NCBI GenBank assembly: GCA_905221605.1
Contig: CAJNDS010002394.1
Coordinates: 312,001 to 376,000 of the forward strand
Length of the DNA: 64,000 bases
Reading direction: 5' to 3'
Origin: Symbiodinium natans
Lineage: Eukaryota; Sar; Dinophyceae; Suessiales; Symbiodiniaceae
Part shown: one piece after another, positions 30,143 to 39,756 of the stretch
Numbering within the stretch: position 1 is the first letter of the stretch
Layout of the letters: each line of letters begins with the position of its first letter
Position numbers and translations under genes: made by a program
Notes under the pieces: model-generated
What the model was told of the DNA's origin: nothing
Database searches by the model: none
Seen by the model: the letters and a program-made list of their open reading frames with translations, nothing else

Positions 30143-30996
30143 TCATGTGTTCATCCCATCGATCGTGACGCTCAACACGCCATTCGTAATATCATCCTTT
30201 GTCACGGAAAGCCGGGCCTGGTGTCGCAGAAGTGTGTCTGCGCGCCTGTCGCAAACCATGCGCCGGAGGTGGGTCAAGTACGCATCCGTCACGGCCCTGA
30301 CATCCTTCTCCGAGGACGCGCAGCGTCTGAAGGCTTTGAACCGCGCGCAATCATTGCATTGACTGTGTTGAGTCTGTCCTCTCCACTTGATGATGTCTTT
30401 GAACTCTGCGTGGTACATCTCACCCATGTCATGTACGATGGCTTCGCAAGCGGAACGAAGTCTGAAGCCACCTTCCAAAGCTCCGTCAGCGACATGCCAT
30501 GGGCCAGGTACCTGACGCCGACAACGACAGTTGAATTTGCAGACGGTGATGGCGTTGACAGCACCTTCTGCACTTTCATCCCAACGTCGAAGTCCCTCAC
30601 AGTCATCCGGGACTCAGCAAGAGGCTCCGCGATGTACTCGTAAACCCAAGTCCACAGAGCATGCGCACTGGTGACAGATGCATGATCGTCGCGGCATTGC
30701 TTTGCCGAGCGCATATCCTGGGGCGGAAGAACGTGGCCCTGACTGAGCCAGCCACACCATGTGGTGATCTTGCCCGCAGACACGCCCAGCATCCTCGCGC
30801 AGGCCACTCTGCACATAGGAACCATGTCCATAAAGGAGAAGCGACGATGGGCCTGGACACTCCAGTCGGTGCCCTTTGCCCAAGTCTTCATGCACTCATA
30901 CCTGAAGGCATCCTTGCGCCCCGCATTGGTCTCCTCTTTGAGGCATTGCGAAATTTCTGCAGCCCTGCTTGCCAGGGTCTTCTCCCCCATGATCAC
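30143..30996 (-). pseudogene. DUF7869-like transposase, N-terminal half (minus strand)
   Basis: Two overlapping minus frames. The first (30996 to about 30430) has FMDMVPMCRVACARMLGVSA and PPQDMRSAKQCRDD, as in the N-terminus of this family. The second (30478 to 30143) has HAEFKDIIKWRGQTQHSQCN, CARFKAF, AYLTHLRRMVCDRRADTLL and ends VLSVTIDGMNT just before a stop. IDGM is the conserved block that is normally followed at once by KFxxPR. That follow-on block is found on the plus strand at 32270. A frame change near 30430 may be an indel or small intron. Confidence 0.6.
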
Positions 30997-31040
30997 AGAC
31001 CAGCATTCCAGTGAGCATCAGCATTGATCAGGATCAGACG

Positions 31041-31898
31041 GCAAGCTGATCACAGCCATGGGCTCGCCTTCAGATTCTGCATCAGAGGGCAGGTCCACGC
31101 AATCCATGATTTCTCCCCTATCTAGATACAGGGCCACAGCGCTGAGCCTGCAGCAACACCGGCCGGACCGCGTTTCAAAACAACGAAGACTCTCACGAGT
31201 ATGGTATTTGCAGTAGCCCTTTCTCCACCCCCTGCCTAACTCCTTGCCACGTTCCCAAAATGCAACTGTGGTACTCGCACAATGCGCGCAAGCTCACAGC
31301 ACTTTGACTCTCTCACACAACACACGATGCTCCACACACTCTCACAGCTCAGAATTCAGAATGGCACCGTGAGGGTCGCTGTTACTGCCCCAAACACGAA
31401 CACTAAAGCCCAAAAAACCCTTCTCTCACATTCACTGCTTAAACCGGGAGCCGGACTGTGTCGAGGTGACCGAAACCCGAGAAGCTGCGAGGGCCTCGAG
31501 CCAGGCTTTGGGAGCTCGTAGGAGCTTTCCGGTGTATAGGCTCACAGTCCCTGGGTAAACGAAGCCAGTTTTCAGTTCATGGCAAGATGCTAAAGGGGCG
31601 TCCATTGGAGCCTCGAGCTGGCTTGAAGACCAAGGATGCAGAAGTGAGAAGATCGCGCCCACAGGAGGCCTGGTTGTTTCAATACTGCCAGGTCCCAAAC
31701 GTTGTTTCTGTTGTTTTCAGTTTGTTTCAAGATTCGTGAACTTTGCTGGGAGTTTGGCGGCAGTCCAACATGCCCAGGTCTCCTGCATCCAACCTTGTTC
31801 AGTTGCATCGTTGGAGGCAGCCTTGGCAATGGAATCAAAACGCAGGCTCGTGACCAAGCTTCTCCAGGGTTGAAGGTTTAGGGTTACACTTAGGGTTA
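31041..31898. other. Stretch without a recognised gene
   Basis: Only short frames without domains are present. Telomere-like units occur near 31874-31895. The hairpin repeat starts just after it. Confidence 0.55.
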
Positions 31899-31990
31899 TT
31901 GTGGTGGGAGTCCGCCTTCCCCGGGAAAAAGCGGACTCCCATATATGCCAAAACCCAGGTTTTCGAAGCCATTGGGACTCCCATGCCAAA
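31899..31990. repeat. GGGAGTCCGC hairpin repeat, copy 1
   Basis: Perfect 10-bp arms GGGAGTCCGC (31906-31915) and GCGGACTCCC (31931-31940) enclose CTTCCCCGGGAAAAA. Two tandem CCCATGCCAAAACCC-type units follow. The same order occurs at 42630-42740 in the same orientation. Confidence 0.85.
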
Positions 31991-32030
31991 ACCCGAGTTT
32001 TGGATGCTATTGAGTCTTGCACGTCACGTT

Positions 32031-32149
32031 GCACTCTCTCAGTGCTTGCTTCTGTCTGAGCACTCTCTCAGTGCTATTGTTTGTCATGTACTCACTGTGA
32101 GGGCGAAGGGCCGCGCTGTGAGAGTGTGGAACTGCGCTGCGAGAGTGCA
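32031..32149 (+). other. Four constant-loop hairpins
   Basis: GCACT/AGTGC with loop CTCTC (32031), AGCACT/AGTGCT with CTCTC (32059), GCGCT/AGTGT with GTGAG (32113, two G-T pairs), and TGCGCT/AGTGCA with GCGAG (32133, one G-T pair). Together they show loop variants and wobble pairs in the same family. Confidence 0.8.
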
Positions 32150-32270
32150 TCACAAAAGGGCTGAATCAGACTGCTAGCGTTCCAACTGCCGCCCAGGCCT
32201 TGTGGAAGCCACCCATCCACCTCGGACCAGCAGGCTTGCTTCAGATGGGTTGGTGTGTGGCATCGTGTTT

Positions 32271-34054
32271 CAGCGCACATGTGGACCTGTCCAAGTTCAA
32301 GGTCCCTTCCAAAATCAGCAACGCTAAGATGTTCAGCCACATGCTGCGCCCAGAGCTGAAGCTGACGCTAGCAGTTTCTAGACATGCAATGACGGCTAAA
32401 TTCTTCGTTTATACGTTTTGTTTGCAGTCAGCATGCTGCTGGCCTGGCCCAGGTGTCGGATGGAATGGAGGAAGCCTTCTTCTTGGCTGACAATGATGTG
32501 CCGACCACGGCTGACTTCGACATGACTATCATCATGGACGTCGTTCGTCGCTCTTATGAGCTGAGCCAGCAGTCAGGCCGGGCCTTCCCTGAAGTCCTTC
32601 GGCTTCACGCAGACAACGGCAGCGGTGAGCTGAAGAACCAGACATGCAGCAAATGCATGGCTTGGATGGTATGGCTGCGTTTGTTTAAGAGCATCCAGGT
32701 CACCCACTTCATGGCAGGCCATAGCCATGGCCTGCCTGACCAAAGATTCTCCGAGGTGAGAGAGAAGCTTTTTGCTGTTGTTGGTGTTTTGGAAGACCCG
32801 GCCGATTACATGAAGATCATCGAGAAAGTGGAGCCCCGGGAAGGGCGCAAGCAACGGATCTCCCGCTTGCATGCTCTGTACGACTTCAAGTCCTTCTTTG
32901 ATGACATGGAGGTGAAGATGTCAGGCCATACACAAACGCAGGGCAAGGAACGGGCCAATCAGCAAGCTGTTCATTCCTTCAGCTTCGTTCTCCGGGAGGA
33001 CTACCAGAACCTCGCCGGCCTTGGGCTGGAGTTGGAGTCGAACTTTGACGAGGAGCCCCACCCGCACGACGTCATCATGATGCTGAAGGCATACATGTCA
33101 GATGACACCTACACGCAAGCCATGGTTTTCGCACCAAATGCTGCGCTAAAGCGTTTGGCTCCTTTCCCTTTGTCCATACTCCCACGCAAGCAGATGAACC
33201 CGCAGACCCGGAAAGATCTTCAGAAAACGATTGAGAAGATCCAGGCTGCCCCGTGGTCCTTCAACCGAGCAGCAGATTACCTCCGTGAGCTTCTGGCACA
33301 GGCGGGGGAAACGCCACAGGCTCCTGGCGAGTTCCCCCTGGCAGCCTTCGCAGGTCGCATCCCATGGAGTGTCCGGGAGTACCAGGCGACAGACATGCTT
33401 AAGGAAGCAGACTTTGCGTGGGCTCGGCGTGAACCTGCTCGGGTGACAGTGGCTCCCAAGATCAAGGCCACTGCGGCGAAGAAGGCAGCAAGTAAGAAGA
33501 GTGTGGTGGCCACGGAGGCTGCATCTTCGTCCAACGCCGTGACCAGCCAGAAAGATGATGCGGGTGGAAGGAAGCGCGCTACTAAGCGCCCTGCTGCCGC
33601 CATGAGGAGGCCGGCAGCTGCGTTCAAGCGAACTTGTGCCCCTTTCTTCCCAGGGCCTGGTCTGGAGCTGCCGACGGATGCAGAGTCTATGGTCTCGTTG
33701 CCAAGTCCGCCTGATGAGGTGGATGACGTGAGAGGCTCCTTGCCCAGCCCGGCCCCGGCGCTGGAGGTTCCCGAGGTCAACGGCAATCCTCCGCAACTCC
33801 CTGAGAGTGAAGCCACTGAGCCGGCGCCTGAGGCTGAAGCCGCCGGGTCCGTGTCCGAGCCTGCTGAGCCAGCTGCTGGTGCTGCAGCACAGACAGGTGA
33901 AACCTTGCCACTCCGTGGTGGTTTCTCGCTCCGCCTTCCGGGGCACATCAACCTTGGCTGTGCCAAATGCCGTTATGCCAGGACTGGATGCAAGACCTGC
34001 CGCACAGCACGTGGCTTTCATTTGGAGGGCCAGGTTTGGATGCCACCTCCGTGA
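32271..34054 (+). CDS. DUF7869-like DDE transposase, C-terminal half
   Basis: After a 3' splice site (GTTTCAG, 32270) the first exon has HVDLSKFKVPSKISNAKMFS. An intron of about 60 bp ends TTTGCAG near 32427, and the frame continues from about 32428 to a TGA at 34052. Catalytic-type blocks are LRLHADNGSGELKNQ and HFMAGHSHGLPDQRFSEVRE, matching the DN..x.KN and GHTHExxDQxFS signatures of the family. A Lys/Ala/Pro-rich linker follows, then a Cys cluster GCAKCRYARTGCKTCR near the C-terminus, a probable zinc-binding motif. The N-terminal half lies inverted at 30143-30996. In the family this protein is thought to move TIR elements, so it is a candidate mover of the 19.7-kb unit. Confidence 0.7.
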
Positions 34055-35008
34055 GCCTATTACAATTTTGACCTTTACAGCAGGATTACGATCAGTAGTT
34101 TCTCCAAAGGAACGTGTGGAAGCGGATTTGTGTAAGTGCGTTGCTGCGCAGGGACGCTAAATTTGATATTGTATATGTAAAGTCCAGGTGCCTCCGAGGC
34201 TACACCACACGATTACCTTCCGTGGCCTGCGTCCAGGAGTTTTGACAGTCAGAGCTCAGAAGGAGACTCACTCTGCGATGGTGTTAGCAACTACTGCCTC
34301 AGTGAATGTGTGTGCACAATAGTGTTTTAATGTCAATGCCATTTTAAAATCATATCTTCGCTGCACCGGGGGCGCAGAGGTGACTGTGTCTGGTCTCACT
34401 GCAGGTAGAAAGTTCAGCTCGGGCGTCTCGCAGCATCAGGATGACAGCCTTGCTGGAATCAAAGGATACAATCTCCGAGCTTGGGCGGCTGCAGAAGTGC
34501 AGTCTATGGGTTCATGTCTGTGGTCTTCTCTACTACAAGTGTCTTGTGTGTGAGTCAGACTGCTGTGTTGTATTTTGCTCATGCACTGTGAGAGTGCCAC
34601 AGTAGAGTCAGCAGACTAGACTTCGTCAGCCTGCGCCGGGAGTGCAATGAAGACCGTGCCTGTGTGAACATTTGCAACTCAGGTTGTCGTCGAGACACCG
34701 GGGCCAAGGTCGCCCTGACTTGCTTACATTGTTCAGGGCTGAGCTGTTGTCTGCGGTTGCATGCCTGGTTCTGCGCACTGCGAGAGTGCGAAGATTGTCA
34801 GAGACTGCTCTGTGGCGCAGTGCTCTTGTGTCATGCACTGTGAGAGTGCTACAGTTGACATGACGATGCGCGGTTGCGCTTGCTGCGCTGCTGTCTTTTC
34901 TTCATGCGCGCAGAGCAACAGCATTGCGTCCGACATGCCGTCAAGGCTTGCTTCCTCTCAAGGGTGTCACTGAGCTTGTGAGGTCAGACTCCGGCCTTGC
35001 GGTTAGAG
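34055..35008 (+). other. Intergenic stretch with three hairpins
   Basis: No gene was recognised. GCACT/AGTGC with loop GTGAG lies at 34583 and 34835, and CGCACT/AGTGCG with loop GCGAG at 34774. This spacer joins the transposase half and the methyltransferase-like gene, both on the plus strand. Confidence 0.7.
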
Positions 35009-35884
35009 ATGGGGCACGCGAAGAATGACGTGGGCTGTCCATATGTCTGCGATTCGGAATCCGACTCAGTCTCAGTGGTCGAGGTGATGATGAGCCCCAG
35101 GGTCCACCCCAAAGCTGACTTCATGGAGATCTTCAGCCCGAGGCGTGTAGCTCCATATGCTGAGCGCCTGGGACTCCTTTCAGCCGGCAGCTTCGACATC
35201 ACTAACGGCTGTGACCTTCTCACCTTCGCTGGCCGGCACCAAGTTCTTTCTGCGCTGAAGACGCAAGAGCCCGGTTTTCTCATGACGTCTCCACCGTGTA
35301 CAATGTTCAGTGACCTGATGCGTCTGTGGAACCAGAAGAAGATGAAGAGGGCCGTGTATCGGCAGCGGATGCGCCAGGCCTTGGCCCTGCTTGAGTTCAA
35401 CATGATGACGTGCCATTTACAGATGAACGAAGGTCGCTTCTTTGCCTTTGAGCGCCCTCACCGTGCATTGTCATGGAAACATGCATTGGCGTCTTGATGC
35501 AAGCCAGAGACATAGCATGCATGTGTGTCATCCCATTGAAGACACAATTCAACCGCTTAGGGTTTCAGTTTAACCTGCTCATTCCAGGTTCGAAAGCTGT
35601 CAGCACGTCCTGGAGTGATGACAGTGACATTCGATCAATGCCGGGTCGGGCTTTGTGCCCCAGGGTCAACGCCTGATAAGCATCCGATCCGCAAGACCAC
35701 CACTATCCTCACCAATTCTCCGACATTGGTTCAGATATTCGAAGACTTGCGTTGCTGCTGTGAGGCGCCGCATGTTCACGTGAGAGGAAGCTTCAATGGA
35801 GTGCAGCTTTCGAAGCACTGCCAAGTGTACAGTCCGGAGTTCTGCAAGCTCCTTGCACAGACAGCAGCGAGTCACCAGGGGTGA
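35009..35884 (+). CDS. C5 cytosine methyltransferase-like protein, two exons
   Basis: The start is the ATG at 35009. Exon 1 has DFMEIFSPRRVAPYAERLGL (motif I-like, SAM side), GFLMTSPPCTMFSD with the PPC Cys codon at 35297-35299, and FFAFERPHRALSW. A GC-AG intron of 99 bp (35489-35587) keeps the frame. Exon 2 has RPGVMTVTFDQCRVGL, TTTILTNSPTLVQIFE and HCQVYSPEFCKLL, ending at TGA 35882-35884. PPC is the catalytic motif IV of C5 methyltransferases. Such domains are known in dinoflagellate retrotransposons (de Mendoza and colleagues, 2018). At about 260 residues it is short, with no clear target-recognition domain, so its activity is uncertain. Confidence 0.55.
35489..35587 (+). other. GC-AG intron in the methyltransferase-like gene
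   Basis: It begins GCGTCTTG and ends CTCATTCCAG. It is 99 nt, a multiple of three, but contains in-frame stops (a TGA six bases in). Removing it joins two segments that align in order with the same family. Non-GT 5' sites are common in dinoflagellates. Confidence 0.6.
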
Positions 35885-36049
35885 CTGTCGTAGCCGCAGC
35901 TTGCAGTGGCGCACGGGGTGGCGAGCGGGGCTTTCACAATGTCAACTCGAAGCCCTCTTCCTTCCCTTGCTTGTCTGGTGAATGTTGGCTACAGCCCCCC
36001 TCTTAGAACAGCCAGATACTGAAGGCCTTTTTCCTTCCCCGTGGAGGGT

Positions 36050-36510
36050 GGTGGGGTTTAGGGGTTTGGGCTGTGTTTCAAGCAAACCCAACCCAGAAAA
36101 GTTGGGTTTGGTTTGGGCGGTGGTGGGGTGGTGGTGGGGTGTGGGGGGGGGGAGTAGCGAAGACGGAACCCCACCCCACCCCCCCTAAACCCCAACCACC
36201 CCCACCCCGGCTGGAGCAGATCTTCCCTCCCCTCCCCACCCCCCCCCCCCCCACCCCCCCCCACCCCCCCCCACCCCCCCTCCCCCCCCCCCCCCCCGAG
36301 AAAAAAACCATGATGCGCGCGCGCGCGCGCGCGCGCATCTCTGTTTTTTTGGCGCCACGTCTTGGCGGCGTGCACGTACATTGTTTTTTGGCGCCGAAAC
36401 GAACACACACCCAACAACAAAATCCAAACCCAACCCAGAAAAGTGTGGGGTGGTGGTGGGGTGTGTGGGGGGGGGGGGGGCGTGGGGCAGACACCACCCC
36501 CCCCCACCCC
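36050..36510. repeat. Poly-G/C, alternating CG and low-complexity block
   Basis: Long G-rich then C-rich tracts (about 36110-36298) and 36460-36510. A perfect palindrome GATG(CG)nCATC at 36312-36339 is alternating purine-pyrimidine and could form Z-DNA or a cruciform. TTTTTTTGGCGCC recurs twice at about 36343-36400. AACCCAACCCAGAAAAGT appears at about 36088 and 36427. Long frames over this block are artefacts of base composition. Confidence 0.85.
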
Positions 36511-36539
36511 CCAAGCGAAGTGAGGGGGCAGGATTTCTG

Positions 36540-36697
36540 CTCCCGGGAACCGCCCGGTTTCATCTGAAACGGGGCGGTGTTGCTGTGCATCAAAAAGGGT
36601 CCAGGCGAAGCAGGAGGGCTGGACTTCTGCCCCACACTTCGCCTGGAACCTTCTTGTCGTCAGGGAGACCGCCCGGTTTCAGATGAAACCGGGCGAT
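36540..36697 (+). other. Cluster of three strong hairpins
   Basis: ACCGCCCGGTTTC and GAAACGGGGCGGT pair around ATCT (about 36549-36578, one mismatch). CCAGGCGAAG at about 36601 pairs with CTTCGCCTGG at about 36644. GCCCGGTTTC and GAAACCGGGC pair around AGAT (about 36671-36694, perfect). The first and third share the GCCCGGTTTC core. No gene overlaps. Confidence 0.75.
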
Positions 36698-37091
36698 ATG
36701 TGGGAGTGGAAATCGTGCCCCCCCAATTCACCTGCATCTGCCCCTGCCGCCCACTCGGCCGTATTTTCCGTGGTCAGAGAACACGTAGGCAAACCTTGGA
36801 CTTGCAGAGGCAGCAGCGCCCCAGCCTCCTAACACACGAATAGATCTGAAGGCTCTTTCCAAACCGTGCTGAAATGGCCACTGCTTGTGAGTATGAATCC
36901 GGATCAGGATCCCACACGGCTATCTGGGAAAAAGACTGGCGTTTGGCCTTCATTGAGCAAGCGTGTGGCATGATGCAGTGCGCACGTGGCGTGGTGCTGT
37001 GATGCAATAGGTCCTGTTGTTGGCTTGTGAAGCGATTTCCAAGTGTCAGTGAGTGTAATCGTTGGCGTGGGACAGACAGTCTTTGGAAGTC

Positions 37092-37660
37092 ATGGCTGGC
37101 ATGGCAGCTCCGGTGACGCCAAGCTTCTCGTCGGGAGATGCCAAGGTTGAGGAAGAAAGCCCTGACCAGAAGACTTTGATGTTGCCACCAGCGAACGAGA
37201 CCGGGATCAAAGTCCAGCTGGACTTCGACAAAGGCCACCTTGACATGCTTATGTCCTCGGCTGCGGCTGTCAGCGTGGAGGATTTCTACAATGTCAGCTA
37301 TGAGTTGGGAAAAGCCTTGTTGGTGAAACATGGCGGGCCCAGGCAGTACCTGCTTGCTCAGTTCCCACACGACATCTCCAGCGCTGGCTTTGTGGAAGGG
37401 CTCCGGAAACAATTCGACTACTCTCGATTGGATGTGTCCTTTGCAAAGTGTGTTCCAGACAACGACACGCAGATCTTTCAGGTGCACCTTTGGGATCTCA
37501 GTTGGTTTCCCGAAGCTTCCACGAAGCCAGCGCCGTTTTTGACAACATCGTTGCAGCTTCTTGATGAGTACTTAAAGAACAACTTCCTGACGGAAGGCAT
37601 CCCAGCTGCAGACATGATGCTGCTGTGCTCGTATTCTTGTTTAGGACTTCTTGCCTTGCA
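37092..37660 (+). CDS. Unknown multi-exon gene, exon group 1
   Basis: The likely start is the ATG at 37092 (MAGMAAPVTPSFSSGDAKVE). About 185 residues of well-composed protein follow: KVQLDFDKGHLDMLMSSAAA, LLVKHGGPRQYLLAQFPHDI, FQVHLWDLSWFPEASTKPAP, TTSLQLLDEYLKNNF. No domain was recognised. The convincing frame changes near 37640-37670, where CCCTAG could be a 3' splice site. It opens a set of segments up to 40930 that I read as one gene inside the large element. Confidence 0.5.
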
Positions 37661-37669
37661 TTTCCCTAG

Positions 37670-38223
37670 GCGAGCCTCTCAGTTTGTGGGCGGGCCCGGT
37701 TCCGCCTGGCCGGGACTATGCTTGGACTTCCTTCGTGAAGGGAGCCTGCCGCTCCTGCGTTGCTCTCTTCCTTGCTGCGATGAGTTTGGAATTCAAGTGG
37801 GACTTGAATGTCTTCAAGCCGGCGTTGCAAGGCAGCCTGGAGGTTATCCACTGCAGGCGTGGGACCATGAGCACGGACATCACCCACGTCGCGTTTGAGA
37901 ATGCCAAGCTGTCAGCACGTGGCGCAATTAGGCAGGCGCACGACGTTCCAACTTGGCTCAGTAAGCTGGCTCTGCTGCAAAGCAAGGGGCTGAAAGCCGA
38001 CGCCGTCATCAAGGCCTGGAACGACGTAGCCACGCGCGACTCCCAGATCACAGGGCAGAAGCGCGTAGCGTTGCTTCAACTTCTTGCCTCGCCGCTGGAG
38101 CTGTGCCAGCTGCTCATCAAGCACGCCTCAGAGTTTGGTCAGAAAGGTGCGTTCTCGGAGGAGTGTTTCGCCAACAAGGCCCTGCAGGTCGGAGCTTCTC
38201 TCTGGAGTGGCAAAAGAGGCTGA
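37670..38223 (+). CDS. Unknown multi-exon gene, exon group 2
   Basis: In a new phase the frame reads FVKGACRSCVALFLAAMSLE, KWDLNVFKPALQGSLEVIHC, VPTWLSKLALLQSKGLKADA and LLASPLELCQLLIKHASEFG. It is helix-rich with no enzyme motif seen. It closes with a TGA at 38221. The next group begins in another phase near CTGCAG (38188), so an intron or a single-base change joins them. Confidence 0.45.
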
Positions 38224-38654
38224 CTGTGACTGCGGCGAGCCTGCTCTTGATGGCTGAGTTCATCGACTCCAGCCATCGTCGACAGCTCCCTGAGCTACGC
38301 ACCCGTCTGTCCAAGGATGCCGTGCTGGAGGCATCGCACATGGCCCAGCTCGTGTTGGCGCTGGAAGCTGATCTGGCCGACGACGGAGTAATTACGAGGA
38401 GATTGAGTGAGGGCTTGCTGGCTGGAGATGAGAACCTCCAGATGGAGCTGCAGCTTGCCTTGACAGAGAGATCTACCAAGTTCCAAGCCGCGCAGATCAC
38501 ACTGGTAGGCAGCGTGCTGAAGAAGCACCACGCCTCAAACGCTGACAAGTTCAAGCAGGAGACCGAGAAGAAAGCCATCGCCGCTGGTGAGTTGGAGAAG
38601 GAGGAGTATGAGTTGATGAAGGCCCAGGTCTTGTCGCTCGGCCTATTCTTGTGA
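38187..38654 (+). CDS. Unknown multi-exon gene, exon group 3
   Basis: It reads SLEWQKRLTVTAASLLLMAE, then ELRTRLSKDAVLEASHMAQL, LALEADLADDGVITRRLSEG and NADKFKQETEKKAIAAGELE, ending at a TGA (38652-38654). It is mostly helical and charged, possibly coiled coil. A short gap follows before the next segment, containing a candidate AG near 38704. Confidence 0.4.
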   Translation, partial: GRSFSLEWQKRLTVTAASLLLMAEFIDSSHRRQLPELRTRLSKDAVLEASHMAQLVLALEADLADDGVITRRLSEGLLAGDENLQMELQLALTERSTKFQAAQITLVGSVLKKHHASNADKFKQETEKKAIAAGELEKEEYELMKAQVLSLGLFL

Positions 38655-38695
38655 TTCTTGTGTGTTTCAAAGTGGCACGAAACGGTAACAATTAA

Positions 38696-39695
38696 GTGGC
38701 AGTCAGTCAGCCATGTGGGTCTGTGAGGCACGACATCCGGGCCTACGGCGCTTGGATCTCGAAGCTTGCGGACAATGAGTCCTCCTTGTATCATGCAGAT
38801 TTGACCCATAGAACGGCCAGGCAGACCGAGGCCATGCGACAGGCCAAGGCGATGTTTAACGAGCAGGATGTGGCATGGTTTGGGTGCCTGTGCAGTCCGA
38901 ACAGTGCTAGCGGTTGCATGCAGCGAATCACGAAGGTGCTGGGCAAGATGTCCGCCTTGTACAAGGTTTCGCAACGCGACATCTACATTGTGCCCATCCT
39001 CAACTGGACATCTCCTTCTATGATTTCATCGGAACACCAGCGTGCTCAGGCGGCCGTCCTAGGTGCCCTCGTCAACGGGGATCACGCGGGCCGTTGCCTC
39101 GGAGTTTACCTCTGCCCTGCACACTGCTACACGAGGGGAGCTTTGTACAAACAGGAGAAAACTTCCATGGAGCTTCTCGCGAATTCGCAGTGTGACGTCG
39201 ATTGCACGTTCTGCCTGCCGCTGGGGGACCGTGCGGACGAGAGAGACCAGCGATGCTTGGTTCGGCATGGCAGGGTTGTGTTCCCCCTTCTGGGCGACCA
39301 TCCCCACGCCTCTACGCTTGCTGAGTGGAAGAACTCGCCAATCCTGAGCAAGGGCTTGCTGCAGGAGGCGGACGTGGTCACATCAAAGACCTTCAAGGTG
39401 ATCGAAGACACGTCGGAAAACGCATTGCCTGGCAGCACCTCACTCACCCACACAGTGAATGCCGCTGAAAAGTGGGCCCAGCTGGGTGAATCAGCCTACA
39501 GGTCGATCCTGCGTGGTGTGCTCACAGGCATTGCGGACAAGACCCCCAAGTCATGTGTTCTGATAGTCGATCTTTGGGCCCACACGAGTGACGCTGGCAT
39601 TGCAGCCGTGGCTGAACACTTCCTCCAGAGCGGGGCCCATTGCAACTTGCACTACGTGGGCTTCCACACAGATGAACAGGAGGCGGCGTTGGAGT
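38696..39695 (+). CDS. Unknown multi-exon gene, exon group 4
   Basis: About 330 residues in one phase: GSVRHDIRAYGAWISKLADN, QDVAWFGCLCSPNSASGCMQ, VSQRDIYIVPILNWTSPSMI, LGVYLCPAHCYTRGALYKQE, SCVLIVDLWAHTSDAGIAAV and HYVGFHTDEQEAALE. The last two blocks recall a Rossmann-type fold (VLIVDLW), but I cannot name a family. It ends at a GTAAG donor (39696) whose intron starts with telomere-type CCCTAAA units. Confidence 0.5.
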
Positions 39696-39756
39696 GTAAG
39701 CCCTAAACCCTAAACCCTGGGCCATTTTCATTCCACATTCTTCCACAAGTTTGTAG
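39696..39756 (+). other. Intron that begins with telomere-type repeats
   Basis: GTAAG is followed at once by CCCTAAACCCTAAACCC and the intron ends TTTGTAG before GTGGACTGGGCGGAG. The following frame VDWAEQYLHEEIRDRFLGGT is protein-like and would be a short exon (about 39757-39852). The phase across the junction is off by one unless the 5' site is non-canonical, so the boundary is approximate. Confidence 0.45.

Noticed and set aside
33146-34021. Minus-strand frames opposite the transposase C-terminal half
   Set aside because: Shadow of the plus-strand frame; the plus strand carries the recognisable catalytic blocks.
36058-36686. Several long Gly-, Pro- or Trp-rich open frames on both strands
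   Set aside because: They are translations of poly-G, poly-C and CG runs, with no balanced composition or domain.
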